This document shows, piece by piece, positions 34,786 to 43,615 of a DNA stretch of 64,000 bases. The translations under genes were made by a program, and so were the position numbers. Each line of letters opens with the position of its first letter. The first letter of the stretch is position 1. The DNA comes from Cyanobacteriota bacterium (lineage in GTDB: Bacteria; Cyanobacteriota; Cyanobacteriia; CACIAM-69d): contig JAKRSF010000004.1 in assembly GCA_022402445.1 (NCBI GenBank), positions 319,876 to 383,875 of the forward strand. Direction: 5' to 3'. Under the pieces are notes generated by a model, which was not told the DNA's origin, searched no databases, and saw only the letters and a program-made list of their open reading frames with translations.

Positions 34786-36375
34786 CTACAGGGGACGATA
34801 AACCCGGTAATTAATTTCCGGGAAAATATTATCAATCGCCTCCACCTTTTCCAACCAACCGGAATCCACCTTACCCGCGTTCAGATCCTCATAGAGTTTC
34901 GTAAAACGCTGCACATGGGACTTCGTACGGCGCACCGCATAGGGCACCATCGTCCCCGTCCGCATAATGAACGCCCAATCGGACGACTGGGCCAACAGCA
35001 CCTCCCGCGCCGCCTGATTCAGCGCCCGCCATTGCAGTTCATCCTCCGGTTCCCGCGTCGCCAAACCGATCATCCGCTCAGCGATCTTATGCAAATGGGG
35101 ATAGACCCACGCATTGGTTTCATTGAGCCAATATTCATGGAATCCCTTATAGCCCCAACTGGATTGGGACGGTTTGCACACCTGTTGGGTCGGATTTTCC
35201 TGCAAATATTCCGCCAGGTGGGTCATGCGGAACGTGTTTTGATCGAACCAGGATTTGCGATAGAGATAGTCAATGAACCACGGCCCTTCGTACCACCAAT
35301 GGCCGAACAGTTCCGCATCGTAGGGGGCCACCACAATCGGCGGACGGCCCATGATTCCATGCAAATGCTCCACCTGCCGCTGGCGGTTGTGCATGAAATT
35401 GCCCGCGTGTTCGGTGGTTTTTTCCCGCGCCCAGTAGGGATCGTAGAGGGCTTTTTCCGAGAGACCGCCGTCGCGGGCGGTGATTTTGTGGTACTTGATG
35501 CCTACATTTTTCCGTTGGCCGTTGGGCATGATGTAGGGCTTGATGTATTCGTATTCCGCTTCCCAGCCCAGGTCTTTGTAGAATTCGCGGTACACGGGGT
35601 CGCCGGGGTAGCCGACCATCGAGGACCACACCTGCTGGGAGGATTCGTGGTCGCGGCCAAAGGCGGCGACGCCGCTCTCGGTGAAGATGGGGGCGTAGGA
35701 GCCGTAGCGGGGGCGGGGGCGGGCGTAGAGGATGCCGTGGCCGTCCGTGAGGAAGTACCGCAGGCCAGCGTCGGCGACCATGCGTTCGAGTCCTTCGTAG
35801 TAGGCACACTCCGGTAGCCAGATGCCCCGGGGCCACTGGTCAAAGGTTTGGGCGTAATGTTCGCAGGCCACTTGCAGTTGTGCCCAGACGGCTTGGGGAT
35901 ACATCTGCATCAGGGGCAGATAGCCGTGGGTGGCTCCGCAGGTGATGATTTCGAGGTTGCCGCTGTCTTGGAATTGTTTGAAGGCGGTTACGAGGTCGCG
36001 ATCGTAGCGTTCCCACAGTTCGCGGACGGCTTTGAATTCGTTGATGTAGTGTTCGGCGAGATAGCGGATGTGGCCGTTGAATTCGTTGTGGACGTATTCT
36101 TTTTCGGCGAGTTCTTGCAGTTGGGCGAGGTGGGCGTCGTAGCGGTCCTGGAGGAGGGGGTCCCGGAGCATGGACACCAATGGTGGGGTCATGCTCATGG
36201 TGATGCGGAAGTCTACGCCGTCGCGCTTGAGTCCCTCGAAGACCATGAGGAGTGGGGCGTAGGTCTCGGTGATGGCTTCGTAGAGCCATTCTTCTTCGAG
36301 TACGTAGTCGCTTTCGGGGTGCCTGACGAAGGGGAGGTGGGCGTGGAGGACGAGGGCGACGTAACCAAGACTCAT
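34786..36375 (-). CDS. GH57 1,4-alpha-glucan branching-type enzyme
   Basis: Glycoside hydrolase family 57 protein of 529 residues, of the branching-enzyme (AmyC) type acting on glycogen. The five family blocks are visible: VLHAHLPFVRHPES at the N-terminus, FNGHIRYLAEHY, GIWLPECAYYEG with the likely nucleophile Glu, VVAPYDAELFGHWW with the acid/base Asp, and the aromatic WFDQNTFRMTHLAEYL region. A helical C-terminal domain follows (DELQWRALNQAAREVLLAQS). I infer branching rather than amylase activity from its length and general similarity. Possible role in glycogen structure. Confidence 0.9.
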   Translation of the reverse strand: MSLGYVALVLHAHLPFVRHPESDYVLEEEWLYEAITETYAPLLMVFEGLKRDGVDFRITMSMTPPLVSMLRDPLLQDRYDAHLAQLQELAEKEYVHNEFNGHIRYLAEHYINEFKAVRELWERYDRDLVTAFKQFQDSGNLEIITCGATHGYLPLMQMYPQAVWAQLQVACEHYAQTFDQWPRGIWLPECAYYEGLERMVADAGLRYFLTDGHGILYARPRPRYGSYAPIFTESGVAAFGRDHESSQQVWSSMVGYPGDPVYREFYKDLGWEAEYEYIKPYIMPNGQRKNVGIKYHKITARDGGLSEKALYDPYWAREKTTEHAGNFMHNRQRQVEHLHGIMGRPPIVVAPYDAELFGHWWYEGPWFIDYLYRKSWFDQNTFRMTHLAEYLQENPTQQVCKPSQSSWGYKGFHEYWLNETNAWVYPHLHKIAERMIGLATREPEDELQWRALNQAAREVLLAQSSDWAFIMRTGTMVPYAVRRTKSHVQRFTKLYEDLNAGKVDSGWLEKVEAIDNIFPEINYRVYRPL

Positions 36376-36538
36376 AGGACCGCCTGTGGTGGAACGTTGT
36401 CGGAATTTTATGCGAACTTGCTGCCTAGGGTATCGAACTATGGGGGCATGGGTTGGTTTGGGATGGGTTTGGGGTGTTCTCAGTTTGTAGTTGTATAGGA
36501 GTGGGTTGTTTTTTTCCGATCGCGCGATCGCTGTTTTG

Positions 36539-37027
36539 ATGGCGGAAGTCTGGCAAACTGAACGGGTTATTGGTCATTCGCTCCTGCTGATGGAGTGCTA
36601 CCGGCGGCTGCTGGGGCGGGAGCTGTTGCCGGATCTGCCAGTGGGGCTTGAGGGGGCGGCGCGATCGCGGGCTTTGGCGCGGGCATTATTTGAAGCGCCG
36701 TTCTGTGTGGTGTCCCACGGGACGCAGGCGAATCCGATTTTGAATTACGGCAATCGCTATGCCCTGGATCTGTGGGAGTTGGATTGGGAAACGTGGCTGA
36801 AGACGCCTTCGCGCCAGACGGCGGAACCGGATGTGCGGGAGGAGCGGGATCGATTGTTGGCGGCGGTGCGCGATCGCGGTTATGTGGAAGGCTATTCAGG
36901 GATTCGGGTGTCGGCGACGGGGCGGCGGTTCGTGATTGAAAATGTCACGGTCTGGAATCTGACGGATCAAGATGGTCAGCCCTGCGGTCAGGCGGCGACC
37001 TATGCGAACTATCGCCGTCTCGATTGA
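36539..37027 (+). CDS. MEKHLA domain protein
   Basis: Soluble protein of 162 residues consisting almost wholly of a PAS-like MEKHLA domain. The ATG at 36539 begins MAEVWQTERVIGHSLLLMEC; upstream in-frame codons run into an AT-rich leader. Conserved blocks are FCVVSHGTQANPILNYGNRY, ALDLWELDWETWLKTPSR, YVEGYSGIRVSATGRRFVIE and VTVWNLTDQDGQPCGQAATY. The domain is also found at the C-terminus of plant HD-ZIP III proteins, where it is proposed to sense a small ligand. The function of bacterial stand-alone copies is unknown. Family R1 repeat C follows. Confidence 0.85.
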   Translation: MAEVWQTERVIGHSLLLMECYRRLLGRELLPDLPVGLEGAARSRALARALFEAPFCVVSHGTQANPILNYGNRYALDLWELDWETWLKTPSRQTAEPDVREERDRLLAAVRDRGYVEGYSGIRVSATGRRFVIENVTVWNLTDQDGQPCGQAATYANYRRLD

Positions 37028-37065
37028 ATGCTGAACACTTGTTCCCAGCCGAATCAAAAATTAAT

Positions 37066-37282
37066 GGTAGGGTGCGTTCGCTACGGGTGATGTTCACCGG
37101 GATATGGATTATGCGAACGCACCGCCCCCTTTGGATGTCACCGATCCATGTCACCGATGGGTGCGGAATGCTGGGCGATCATGGGCGATCGCTTTGATTC
37201 GCTTTGATGCGGGGTGGGTCGGTGCGTTCGGAGAAAGGGCGCGATCGCGTTGGGCTAAACATTACCGAACGCACCCTACCGG
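37066..37282. repeat. Family R1 palindromic repeat, copy C
   Basis: 217 bp with termini GGTAGGGTGCGTTCGC and ACCGAACGCACCCTACCGG. Internal arms are ATGCGAACGCACCG near 37111 and GGTGCGTTCGGA near 37220, the same order as copy A. It lies 38 bp after the MEKHLA stop and carries no gene. Confidence 0.85.
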
Positions 37283-37314
37283 TGGTTGATTGATTATTGA
37301 ATTGTCTTTGTAGA

Positions 37315-37956
37315 TTAGGCCGGTTTGCGTCCTGCGAGCAGGGCCAGCTCTCGCCATTTCCAGTAGCAGTCCGCATCCTCAAAGCCGATCGCGCGGAGCC
37401 ATTGCACCTGGGTATGGGCGTCGAGCAGTTGATTGGCGGGATCGCAAAAATCTTCGGGATAGCCGATCGCGCGCAGAAAGGCCCGATGGAGCGCGGGGGT
37501 GGGGGATGAGACGTGTTCGAGGTTGCAGAAAATGCCGCCCGGTCGCAGCCGCTCAAAAATTTCACCGTAGAGCGATCGCTTGCGGCCGTCGGCAACGTGG
37601 TGAATGGCGAAGCTGGAGACGATCGCGTCAAAGTCACCCCAATCGCTCGGCAGGGGATCTCGAAAATCGTGGGCAACAATGTCCACCGTCGGATCGGCCC
37701 CGAAGCGATCGCCCACCGCCGCCAGCATGGTCTCGGAAAAATCTACTGCGATCGCCTGCATCTCGGGGCGATCGCACTTCAGCAGCGCCAACAGTCGCCC
37801 ATCCCCCGTCCCCAGGTCCAAAATCCGCCCCGCGTCCGGCGGCACCAACTCCAACACCATCGCCTCCCCTTCCGTACGGTGGGGAATGCGATCGGCGCGG
37901 GCCAAATAATCGAGGGCGTGGGCGGCGCTGTGCCAGGTGCTCGGGGCGGGTTCCAT
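37315..37956 (-). CDS. Class I SAM-dependent methyltransferase
   Basis: Small-molecule-type methyltransferase of 213 residues. Motif I is GRILDLGTGDGRLLALL, the acidic end of strand 2 is IAVDFSETML, and motif II/III is FDAIVSSFAIHHVADGRKRS, then LRPGGIFCNLEHVSSP. That spacing fits the methyltransferase 11/25-type family. The Trp/Tyr-rich C-terminus (FEDADCYWKWRELALLAGRK) suggests a hydrophobic substrate pocket. The substrate cannot be predicted. Single gene between a repeat and an MBL hydrolase. Confidence 0.85.
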   Translation of the reverse strand: MEPAPSTWHSAAHALDYLARADRIPHRTEGEAMVLELVPPDAGRILDLGTGDGRLLALLKCDRPEMQAIAVDFSETMLAAVGDRFGADPTVDIVAHDFRDPLPSDWGDFDAIVSSFAIHHVADGRKRSLYGEIFERLRPGGIFCNLEHVSSPTPALHRAFLRAIGYPEDFCDPANQLLDAHTQVQWLRAIGFEDADCYWKWRELALLAGRKPA

Positions 37957-37999
37957 AGGGTCTCAAGGTTGAACGGGTTTGGGGCGATCGCGGGGGGCC

Positions 38000-38024
38000 G
38001 GGTTGGGAGACCTAACCCCTACGG
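38000..38024. repeat. Family R2 repeat end, solo copy
   Basis: A single 25-base end, GGGTTGGGAGACCTAACCCC then TACGG, in the orientation of the right end at 15253. GGGTTGGG can pair with CCTAACCC with one G-T wobble, so pairing is again kept despite base changes. Confidence 0.7.
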
Positions 38025-38075
38025 TGGCGGGGAAGGCAACGCGATCGCGCCCCCCATCACCTTTATGCCCTAGCG

Positions 38076-38984
38076 CTAAATCATCACCGGCTCATCCACC
38101 CCCATGATCCGCAATTGGGCCGCAACGCCCTGCGATCGCAGCGCCGCCGCGAACTGTTCCGGCGTACCGGGCAAAGAAAACACCCCAAAGTGCATGGGCA
38201 CCACCACCGACGGATTCACCAGCTTGACCGCCTCCGCCGCCCGTTCCGGCCCCATGGTGAACTTGCCGCCAATGCAGGCCAGCATCCAGTCAATTTTGCC
38301 GAACTGGGAAATATAGGACATATCCGCGAACAGATCCGTATCCCCCGTGTGGTAGATGCGCGGCCCGTCCTTCACGCTGATCACAAACCCGCCCGGATTG
38401 CCCGCATAGGCGGCGGGGCTGCCGTCCGTGGCGATCGCGGAACTGTGGACCGCCGGAATGAACGCCACCTTCACCTCCCCATCCAGCAGGGGAATTTCAC
38501 CGCCAAAGTTGCCCTGATAGTTAAAATCCACCAGATCGCCGGGATAGCCCCCCGTCGCCGCCAGGGCACGGCCCAGGTCAAACGTACTCACCAGCGGAGC
38601 CTTGGTACGTTCCGCGATCGCCTTGGCATCCCCCACATGGTCATTGTGGCCGTGGGTAATCAGGATCAGATCCGCGCGATCGAGATTCGCCAAATCCTCC
38701 GCCCCATTGGCATTGAGGGGATTTTGTAGCCATGGATCAATCAAAATCACCTTGCCGCTGGGGGTGGTGATCCTAAACGCCGCCTGCCCGTACCACAGCA
38801 ACTCCGTTTGGCCGTTGATGATCGGCAGCAAAGGCGGCGTCAGGGCCTGTTGGGTCGGCTGGATTGCCGCCACCGGCCCCGTCACCTGGAGCATCACCAG
38901 GGCGATCGCCACGCCCCCCAGCAGCCACCGCCAAACCGGCTGGACCGCCCGCCGTAACCCCTGCCCGATGGGTCGTCGTGCCAT
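38076..38984 (-). CDS. Exported MBL-fold metal-dependent hydrolase
   Basis: UlaG-like metallo-beta-lactamase-fold hydrolase of 302 residues. The ATG at 38984 gives an N-terminus with a hydrophobic export signal (WRWLLGGVAIALVMLQVTGP) ending near PVAAIQ; the longer frame adds 31 unlikely residues. Metal motifs are intact: ILITHGHNDHVGDAKAIAER, AVHSSA, RIYHTGDTDLFADM and VVPMHFGVFSLP. Proteins of this family hydrolyse various lactone or phosphoester substrates. The periplasmic location inferred here is less usual. The substrate is unknown. Confidence 0.86.
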   Translation of the reverse strand: MARRPIGQGLRRAVQPVWRWLLGGVAIALVMLQVTGPVAAIQPTQQALTPPLLPIINGQTELLWYGQAAFRITTPSGKVILIDPWLQNPLNANGAEDLANLDRADLILITHGHNDHVGDAKAIAERTKAPLVSTFDLGRALAATGGYPGDLVDFNYQGNFGGEIPLLDGEVKVAFIPAVHSSAIATDGSPAAYAGNPGGFVISVKDGPRIYHTGDTDLFADMSYISQFGKIDWMLACIGGKFTMGPERAAEAVKLVNPSVVVPMHFGVFSLPGTPEQFAAALRSQGVAAQLRIMGVDEPVMI

Positions 38985-39083
38985 GGAATCTCTCCTGAAA
39001 CCTGGAAATTTAGAGGACTTAGAGGAACCTAAAACCGCCGAAGCGTCGGACGTTAACTTAGCAAACGGATCGCCCATCCGCCC

Positions 39084-39443
39084 CTACAGGGTCGGCACCA
39101 CGTCATAGGTGCCTGTCGAAGCCACCCGATTGTCGCGATCGCAAAACAGCACCGCCGCCTCGAACGGGTGATCGCTCAACCGATAGGCAATGGCGAGGCA
39201 GCGATCGCCCACCTCCCCGAGCCGCGCCGACCCCCCATTGAGCACAAACGCCCCCCGTTCCGCCGGAATCGCATAGGTCACCCACCGCTCCCCATTGCGC
39301 AGGTTCACCAGATGCACCTGTTCATAGGGGTCAATGCCCGCCTGGGCCATCAACTCCGCGCAAATGCCAACACTGCCGTTGTAATCAACATTGCGATCGG
39401 TGACGTAGACACCGTGGATCTTGGCAGAAACAAACGTTTTCAT
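39084..39443 (-). CDS. panD: Aspartate 1-decarboxylase
   Basis: Pyruvoyl-dependent enzyme making beta-alanine for pantothenate and CoA. The ATG at 39443 gives 119 residues. MKTFVSAKIHGVYVTDRNVD has the Lys and His expected near positions 8-10. Self-cleavage would occur in DYNGSVGICAEL between Gly and Ser, producing the pyruvoyl group. Arg and Tyr of ERWVTYAIPAERGAF and the glycines of NGGSARLGEVGDRCLAIAY complete the fold. A stretch usually reading GSG is GAF here, a small departure from E. coli PanD. Confidence 0.85.
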   Translation of the reverse strand: MKTFVSAKIHGVYVTDRNVDYNGSVGICAELMAQAGIDPYEQVHLVNLRNGERWVTYAIPAERGAFVLNGGSARLGEVGDRCLAIAYRLSDHPFEAAVLFCDRDNRVASTGTYDVVPTL

Positions 39444-39585
39444 GGGCCGCCGCTGGGGGAGAACAGAAAAAAAACACGCACGGTCAACGGGCCGCCAACG
39501 GCCTGGAGCTTTGCCCCTTCGCCATTCACCGCCCCGCACCGCCGCCGGAGTCGCGATCGCCCCCCATGGTAAGTTCTGGCGCGCC

Positions 39586-39620
39586 CCCGCGATCGGGGCA
39601 AAGCCCCCACCAATCGCCCC
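39586..39620. repeat. Family R4 repeat, intergenic copy
   Basis: 35 bases starting CCCGCGATCGGGGCAAAGCC and ending CCAATCGCCCC, one difference from the copy at 28930. Here it lies outside any gene, in the 39444-39947 gap, which otherwise shows only GC-rich low-complexity sequence and then an AT-rich promoter region. Confidence 0.8.
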
Positions 39621-39947
39621 ACGCCCCGCGCCACCGCCCCATCCATTCCCCGCCCCATCCCCAGCACCGCCCCCAGATCACTCCCCAAACCACCCCTTTC
39701 GATTGCCATGAATCCCCTTGATGGGCTCCCCAGAAATCCCGAACTCCAGACTTTTTTAAAGTTTTTGTGAAGTTGCCCCCAGAGGGTTTTCCCATTCTCC
39801 TAGACCTCGCTTCATGATCCGCAAACTTGCCTTTTGCGAGGGCGGCCCATGCCTGAAATCCTTGCTACAAAAGCATTTTTCAAGGTTTGCAGCCAACATA
39901 AAATCATTTTTGTATTTAAAGATTCAGTGAAGAGCAGGGTGAAATTC

Positions 39948-39976
39948 TTGTGATCTTCAAGGGAAGTTGATAGAAC
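39948..39976 (+). promoter_or_regulatory. Candidate promoter for the PEP-CTERM gene
   Basis: TTGTGA (39948-39953) and TAGAAC (39971-39976) are spaced by 17 bp in an AT-rich stretch. The predicted start near 39983 falls just before the first leader hairpin, which supports the pairing. Confidence 0.45.
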
Positions 39977-39986
39977 TAGAGGCGTA

Positions 39987-40140
39987 GGGGATACGGGTAC
40001 TGAGCCTGCCCACTGAAACTGTCAGCAATCAGTCCTCAGTGCCTCCCCCCGTAACCTTCGGAGCCGCATCGGGGAGCTGCGAATCCGAGTTTTAAACCGG
40101 GCTTACGTCGTCAATTAGGGAATTTAGGGAGGAAACTCAG
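39987..40140 (+). ncRNA. Structured 5' leader of the PEP-CTERM gene, possible cis-regulatory RNA
   Basis: Two well-paired domains precede the gene. In the first, GGGGA (39987-39991) pairs with TCCCC (40044-40048), GGTACTGAG (39996-40004) with CTCAGTGCC (40035-40043), and ACTGA (40012-40016) with TCAGT (40029-40033). In the second, TCGGA (40058-40062) pairs with TCCGA (40084-40088) and CGCA (40065-40068) with TGCG (40078-40081). A linker of 37 bases leads to the GGGAGG ribosome site at 40127-40132. I compared it from memory with c-di-AMP, c-di-GMP, cobalamin and guanidine riboswitches and found no match. Confidence 0.5.
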
Positions 40141-40935
40141 ATGGTTTCGCGTAATCTTTCCAATCTACTCTTCGGTTCTGGGGTTGCGATCGCGATGGGC
40201 ATGACCGCCGCCGCACCGGCCAAAGCCTGGATCCCGCTGATGCCTGACGCTGAGACCGCCGTTGACGTCACCATCACCCCCGCCTGCTCGATCGTGGGAC
40301 CGGGCGTGACTCCCGACAGCATCTACGGCGTCGAGTCGATCACCAGCCAGACCGTGGCAAACCAGCCCACGGAAGGCGCAGACATTTCAAGCTGCCTGGT
40401 GGTTGATAACCCCGCTACCGAAACCACCTTTGGATCCCTGACCCTGGTCACGAAGGATGCGGGCACCAACGATAAGGATGGTGACCTTTGGTATCGCCCC
40501 ATTGCTCGGAACGCAGCCAGCAATGCAGAAGAGAAAGGCCGCTTGGAATATGGGGAATTTACCTTCGTTCTCGATGACGAAATGGTGGCCCAGGGCGGCA
40601 AGCTGAAGTTTACCTTCCTGGACATTGAAGCGTCGAAGGATCCCTACGGTGTGCTGGGGACCCCTCCTACGGGGGTGAAGGTGGGTGATACCTTCCATAA
40701 CGCCTTCTACGAGGGCACCAAAGTGGTTGGGACGAATGATGTGCGCCACTATCTGGTGCTGGATATGGTGAAGGAATTCACGGTCTACTTGGGTCGTGAC
40801 ACCAGCGGCACTGGCGATGGGGTGAACTTCCGTGTTGAGGCCAAGGCGACGCCGGAACCCTCGGCAATGCTGGGTCTGGGTCTGGCGGTGGGGGCCTTGG
40901 CTACAGCCCGCAAGCGTCGCCTTGAGAACGACTAG
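40141..40935 (+). CDS. PEP-CTERM sorting domain protein
   Basis: Exported protein of 264 residues with a C-terminal sorting signal. The N-terminus is a signal peptide (LLFGSGVAIAMGMTAAAPAK, then AW). The middle is a beta-rich domain without a family I know: FTFVLDDEMVAQGGKLKFTF, FTVYLGRDTSGTG. The C-terminus reads ATPEPSAMLGLGLAVGALAT then ARKRRLEND: the PEP motif, one hydrophobic helix and an Arg-rich end. Such proteins are processed by an exosortase, which is not in this window. GGGAGG precedes the ATG and a structured leader lies upstream, so expression may be controlled at the RNA level. Confidence 0.9.
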   Translation: MVSRNLSNLLFGSGVAIAMGMTAAAPAKAWIPLMPDAETAVDVTITPACSIVGPGVTPDSIYGVESITSQTVANQPTEGADISSCLVVDNPATETTFGSLTLVTKDAGTNDKDGDLWYRPIARNAASNAEEKGRLEYGEFTFVLDDEMVAQGGKLKFTFLDIEASKDPYGVLGTPPTGVKVGDTFHNAFYEGTKVVGTNDVRHYLVLDMVKEFTVYLGRDTSGTGDGVNFRVEAKATPEPSAMLGLGLAVGALATARKRRLEND

Positions 40936-41327
40936 ATTGGGCTCGTCCGATCTGGGGGAGGTGGGGTGATGGGCGCTGGGTTCGGTGAGGCTGCCCTGCC
41001 CCCGCCCTTGGATCGAGGGACGGTTCAACTTCGTTGATTTTCGGTGCTGATGGCTGGTTTGAGCCCCCGTCGTTTCCTGGGGGGTCGGCTGCTACAAATT
41101 TACGGTTCGCCATGGGGGGGCTCTGGTTCAGGCTTCCCCAATTTTTTGTGGTGATGGTTGCTGCAAGGATGGGTTGAGGGATTGGCGCGGTGAAATAGGT
41201 TCAACCCGCAGCGTCCTTGAATGGGGCTGTTTGGCTAGTGATTTGGTGAGCTTCTAACCGTAACTTCAACTTTTTCTACTAATTCTTCTACTAAATCGAT
41301 GGCCCTCTGGCTGGGGTGCCGGGGGGG
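40936..41327. other. Convergent intergenic region without a recognised gene
   Basis: About 390 bp separate the PEP-CTERM stop from the AddB-like stop. A possible hairpin of CCCCC and GGGGG lies near 41063-41083 but lacks a T-run. Nothing else stands out. Confidence 0.5.
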
Positions 41328-43460
41328 CTAGGGGGCGGGGGTCAGGCTTTCGACGAGGGGCCGCAGGGGGCCGGTGGGTTCTTGGCCGTTGGTGGCGAGG
41401 TCGCTGTGGCAGAGGGTGAGGCGATCGCGGCAGCGGGCGAGGAGGTCCCGCAGGAGTCGGGCGAGGCGTTGGCGATCGCGCTGGTCGGTGCGTTCGGCGG
41501 TGATCGGGGTGCCATCCCAGGAGCGCAGGAGCAGGTCGGCCCCGGTGAGGACGGCGGAGCCCCCCTGGAGCCAGAGGGGGGAGCTGATGTCGAGCCAGTA
41601 GTGGAGGGGGTGGGCCTGGTGGCTGATGCGGTACTGGAAGATGGTGGCGAGGGTGATGGCGTTGGTGGCGGGCAGCAGGCGCGAGGCGGGGAGGGGGTTG
41701 GCGGTGATGGCTCCGCGCTGCATGAGGCGGATGAAGCGTCCGGCGATCGCGATCGCGGGGGTGGTGCGTTGGGGGTCGAGGGCGGTGGCGATCGCCCAGT
41801 GGCGGTGGGCGGCCTCCAGGAGTTCTTGGAGATCGTGGAGGTCGTTGGCGTCGCTGATGGGCCGCAGGAAGTGGGCGATCGCGGCCTCTAGGCATTGGAG
41901 GGGGCCGGTGGGGTCGGCGGCGTCGCGGCGATCGCGGCGGGTTTCGATCCAGGTCCGGATTTGTTCGTAGGTGTCAAAGGCGCGGTGGCCCAGGCGGTCC
42001 CAGCGATCGAGGGTATCCGGGGGCAGCAGGCGGGGCCGGTGGCGATCGCCGTCAAAGCAGGTGTCCACCAGCAGGCCCGCCCGGACGGGATCAATGGCCC
42101 CCTGGGGCGATCGCGGCGATCGCGAGAGGGTCACCAGCAGTTGGGCCACATCCAGCGGATCAATCAGCCGCCCGAGATCCTCCGCATAGACCAACGCCAG
42201 CAGGGTCATCAGGGCGCGGATGGGGGGCCGTTCGATCAGCGGATCCTGCACATTGAGGGGCCGCAGGGGAATGTGCCGTTCCGCAAGGCATTGGCTGAGG
42301 AGGTGGCGGGCCGTGTGATCGAGGCCGGGGGCGATGATGGCGATGTCGGCGGCGGCGTGGCCGGTGGACAGATCCAGGGCGATCTGGTCGGCGATGCCCT
42401 CGAGCAGTTGCAGCCGCGAAGGGTGGCTCAGGAGGGTGAGGCGATCGCGCCCACTGGCGGCCTGGGGCAAGAGTGCGCCGAGACCTTCCTCCAGATCGAG
42501 CCATGGCCCTGGATCCAGGACAAAATCCGCCAGCCGCTCCGCCAGGGGACGACTCCAGGATTGGGGGCCACCGGCCGGGGCGATCGCGGTGCAGCGGTCC
42601 GCCAGGGTGCCCAGGGTCTCCGGATCCGCCCCCAACCCCAGCCGCACGGCCCCGTCGGTGCCAAAGGCGATCGCGCCGGGAATGCCGCAGTCCAGCAGGG
42701 CACCGAGCAACTCCACCGCCGCGCCGGGGTAATCATCCCCATCATCCGCCAGGAAAAAGCCAAACCGCTGGCGGAGGCGATCGCGATAGAACCCCTGGGG
42801 CAACAGGTGGCCGTAGTACAACTCCGTCGCAAGGCCATAGGTCAGCAGCCCCCGCCCAAGGCACCACCGTCGCCACTGGGCGATCGCCGTCGCCGCGATC
42901 GATGCTAACCGCCGATTCGCCAGATCCGTTTCCTGGAACCCCCCCATGAGCCGCTCCCCGAGGGCGTCATCGCAGGGGAGCCCCGCCGACGCCGCCAACT
43001 GGTACCAGTCCAGCAGTTGCCGCACGGCGCGATCGCCCGCCGCCACGGACGGGGCCAGATCCACGGACTCCAGAAGCGGTGCCCAGAGGACCGTCGCCAA
43101 TTCCTGCTCATTCTCCGAGCGCAGCAGAATGGGCGGACGGGCGCTCACCCCGAAGGTTTGGGCCAGCCAGGGATAGAACCGCCGCACTTCCGTTTCGGCC
43201 CAGCCCATCGGCGTGGTGCAGGTTAGGGGCGATCGCGCGGCCACCACGGGGGTGAGGCGATCGTCGAGGGCGGGCCGACTGCCCCCCGGAGCCGCCAGGG
43301 CCAGAATGCCGATCGCGGGATCAATCGCGGGATCCAGGGCCGGATCCGATGCGGGCGATCGCGCCGCCAGCCAATCCCCCAGGGCATCCAGGAGGGCTTG
43401 GGTTTTGCCGGAGCGGGCGGGACCGGCCACCCAAATCGCGGGGGACATCTGGGGGGGCAT
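41328..43460 (-). CDS. AddB/RecB-like P-loop protein
   Basis: Large protein of 710 residues with weak helicase-superfamily-1 character. The ATG at 43460 begins MPPQMSPAIWVAGPARSGKT; GPARSGKT is Walker A. RFGFFLADDGDDYPGAAVEL resembles a Walker B/helicase II motif. A later IAIIAPGLDHTARHLLSQCL and LRPLNVQDPLIERPPIRALM resemble the AddB/UvrD C-terminal helicase region. I see neither a PD-(D/E)XK nuclease block nor the Fe-S cysteines of AddB. No addA or recC neighbour is visible. A role in recombination is inference. Confidence 0.7.
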   Translation of the reverse strand: MPPQMSPAIWVAGPARSGKTQALLDALGDWLAARSPASDPALDPAIDPAIGILALAAPGGSRPALDDRLTPVVAARSPLTCTTPMGWAETEVRRFYPWLAQTFGVSARPPILLRSENEQELATVLWAPLLESVDLAPSVAAGDRAVRQLLDWYQLAASAGLPCDDALGERLMGGFQETDLANRRLASIAATAIAQWRRWCLGRGLLTYGLATELYYGHLLPQGFYRDRLRQRFGFFLADDGDDYPGAAVELLGALLDCGIPGAIAFGTDGAVRLGLGADPETLGTLADRCTAIAPAGGPQSWSRPLAERLADFVLDPGPWLDLEEGLGALLPQAASGRDRLTLLSHPSRLQLLEGIADQIALDLSTGHAAADIAIIAPGLDHTARHLLSQCLAERHIPLRPLNVQDPLIERPPIRALMTLLALVYAEDLGRLIDPLDVAQLLVTLSRSPRSPQGAIDPVRAGLLVDTCFDGDRHRPRLLPPDTLDRWDRLGHRAFDTYEQIRTWIETRRDRRDAADPTGPLQCLEAAIAHFLRPISDANDLHDLQELLEAAHRHWAIATALDPQRTTPAIAIAGRFIRLMQRGAITANPLPASRLLPATNAITLATIFQYRISHQAHPLHYWLDISSPLWLQGGSAVLTGADLLLRSWDGTPITAERTDQRDRQRLARLLRDLLARCRDRLTLCHSDLATNGQEPTGPLRPLVESLTPAP

Positions 43461-43615
43461 GGCGTCGTGGGTCACCGTGGCCGGGGGCGCAAAGGGCAAA
43501 GGGGTGAATTTGCTATGATACCTGTCGTGATTATCAACGAAAGGCCGCCCTCCGCCACGCCCGCGGACCTTTCCCGGAGACCCTCGCTGCGCCCCGTGTC
43601 GCCCCGCCTCGCCCC

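Noticed and set aside
39987-40140. Known riboswitch (c-di-AMP, c-di-GMP, cobalamin or guanidine type)
   Set aside because: The conserved cores and their order, as I remember them, are not present; only local similarities such as CGGAGCCG were seen.
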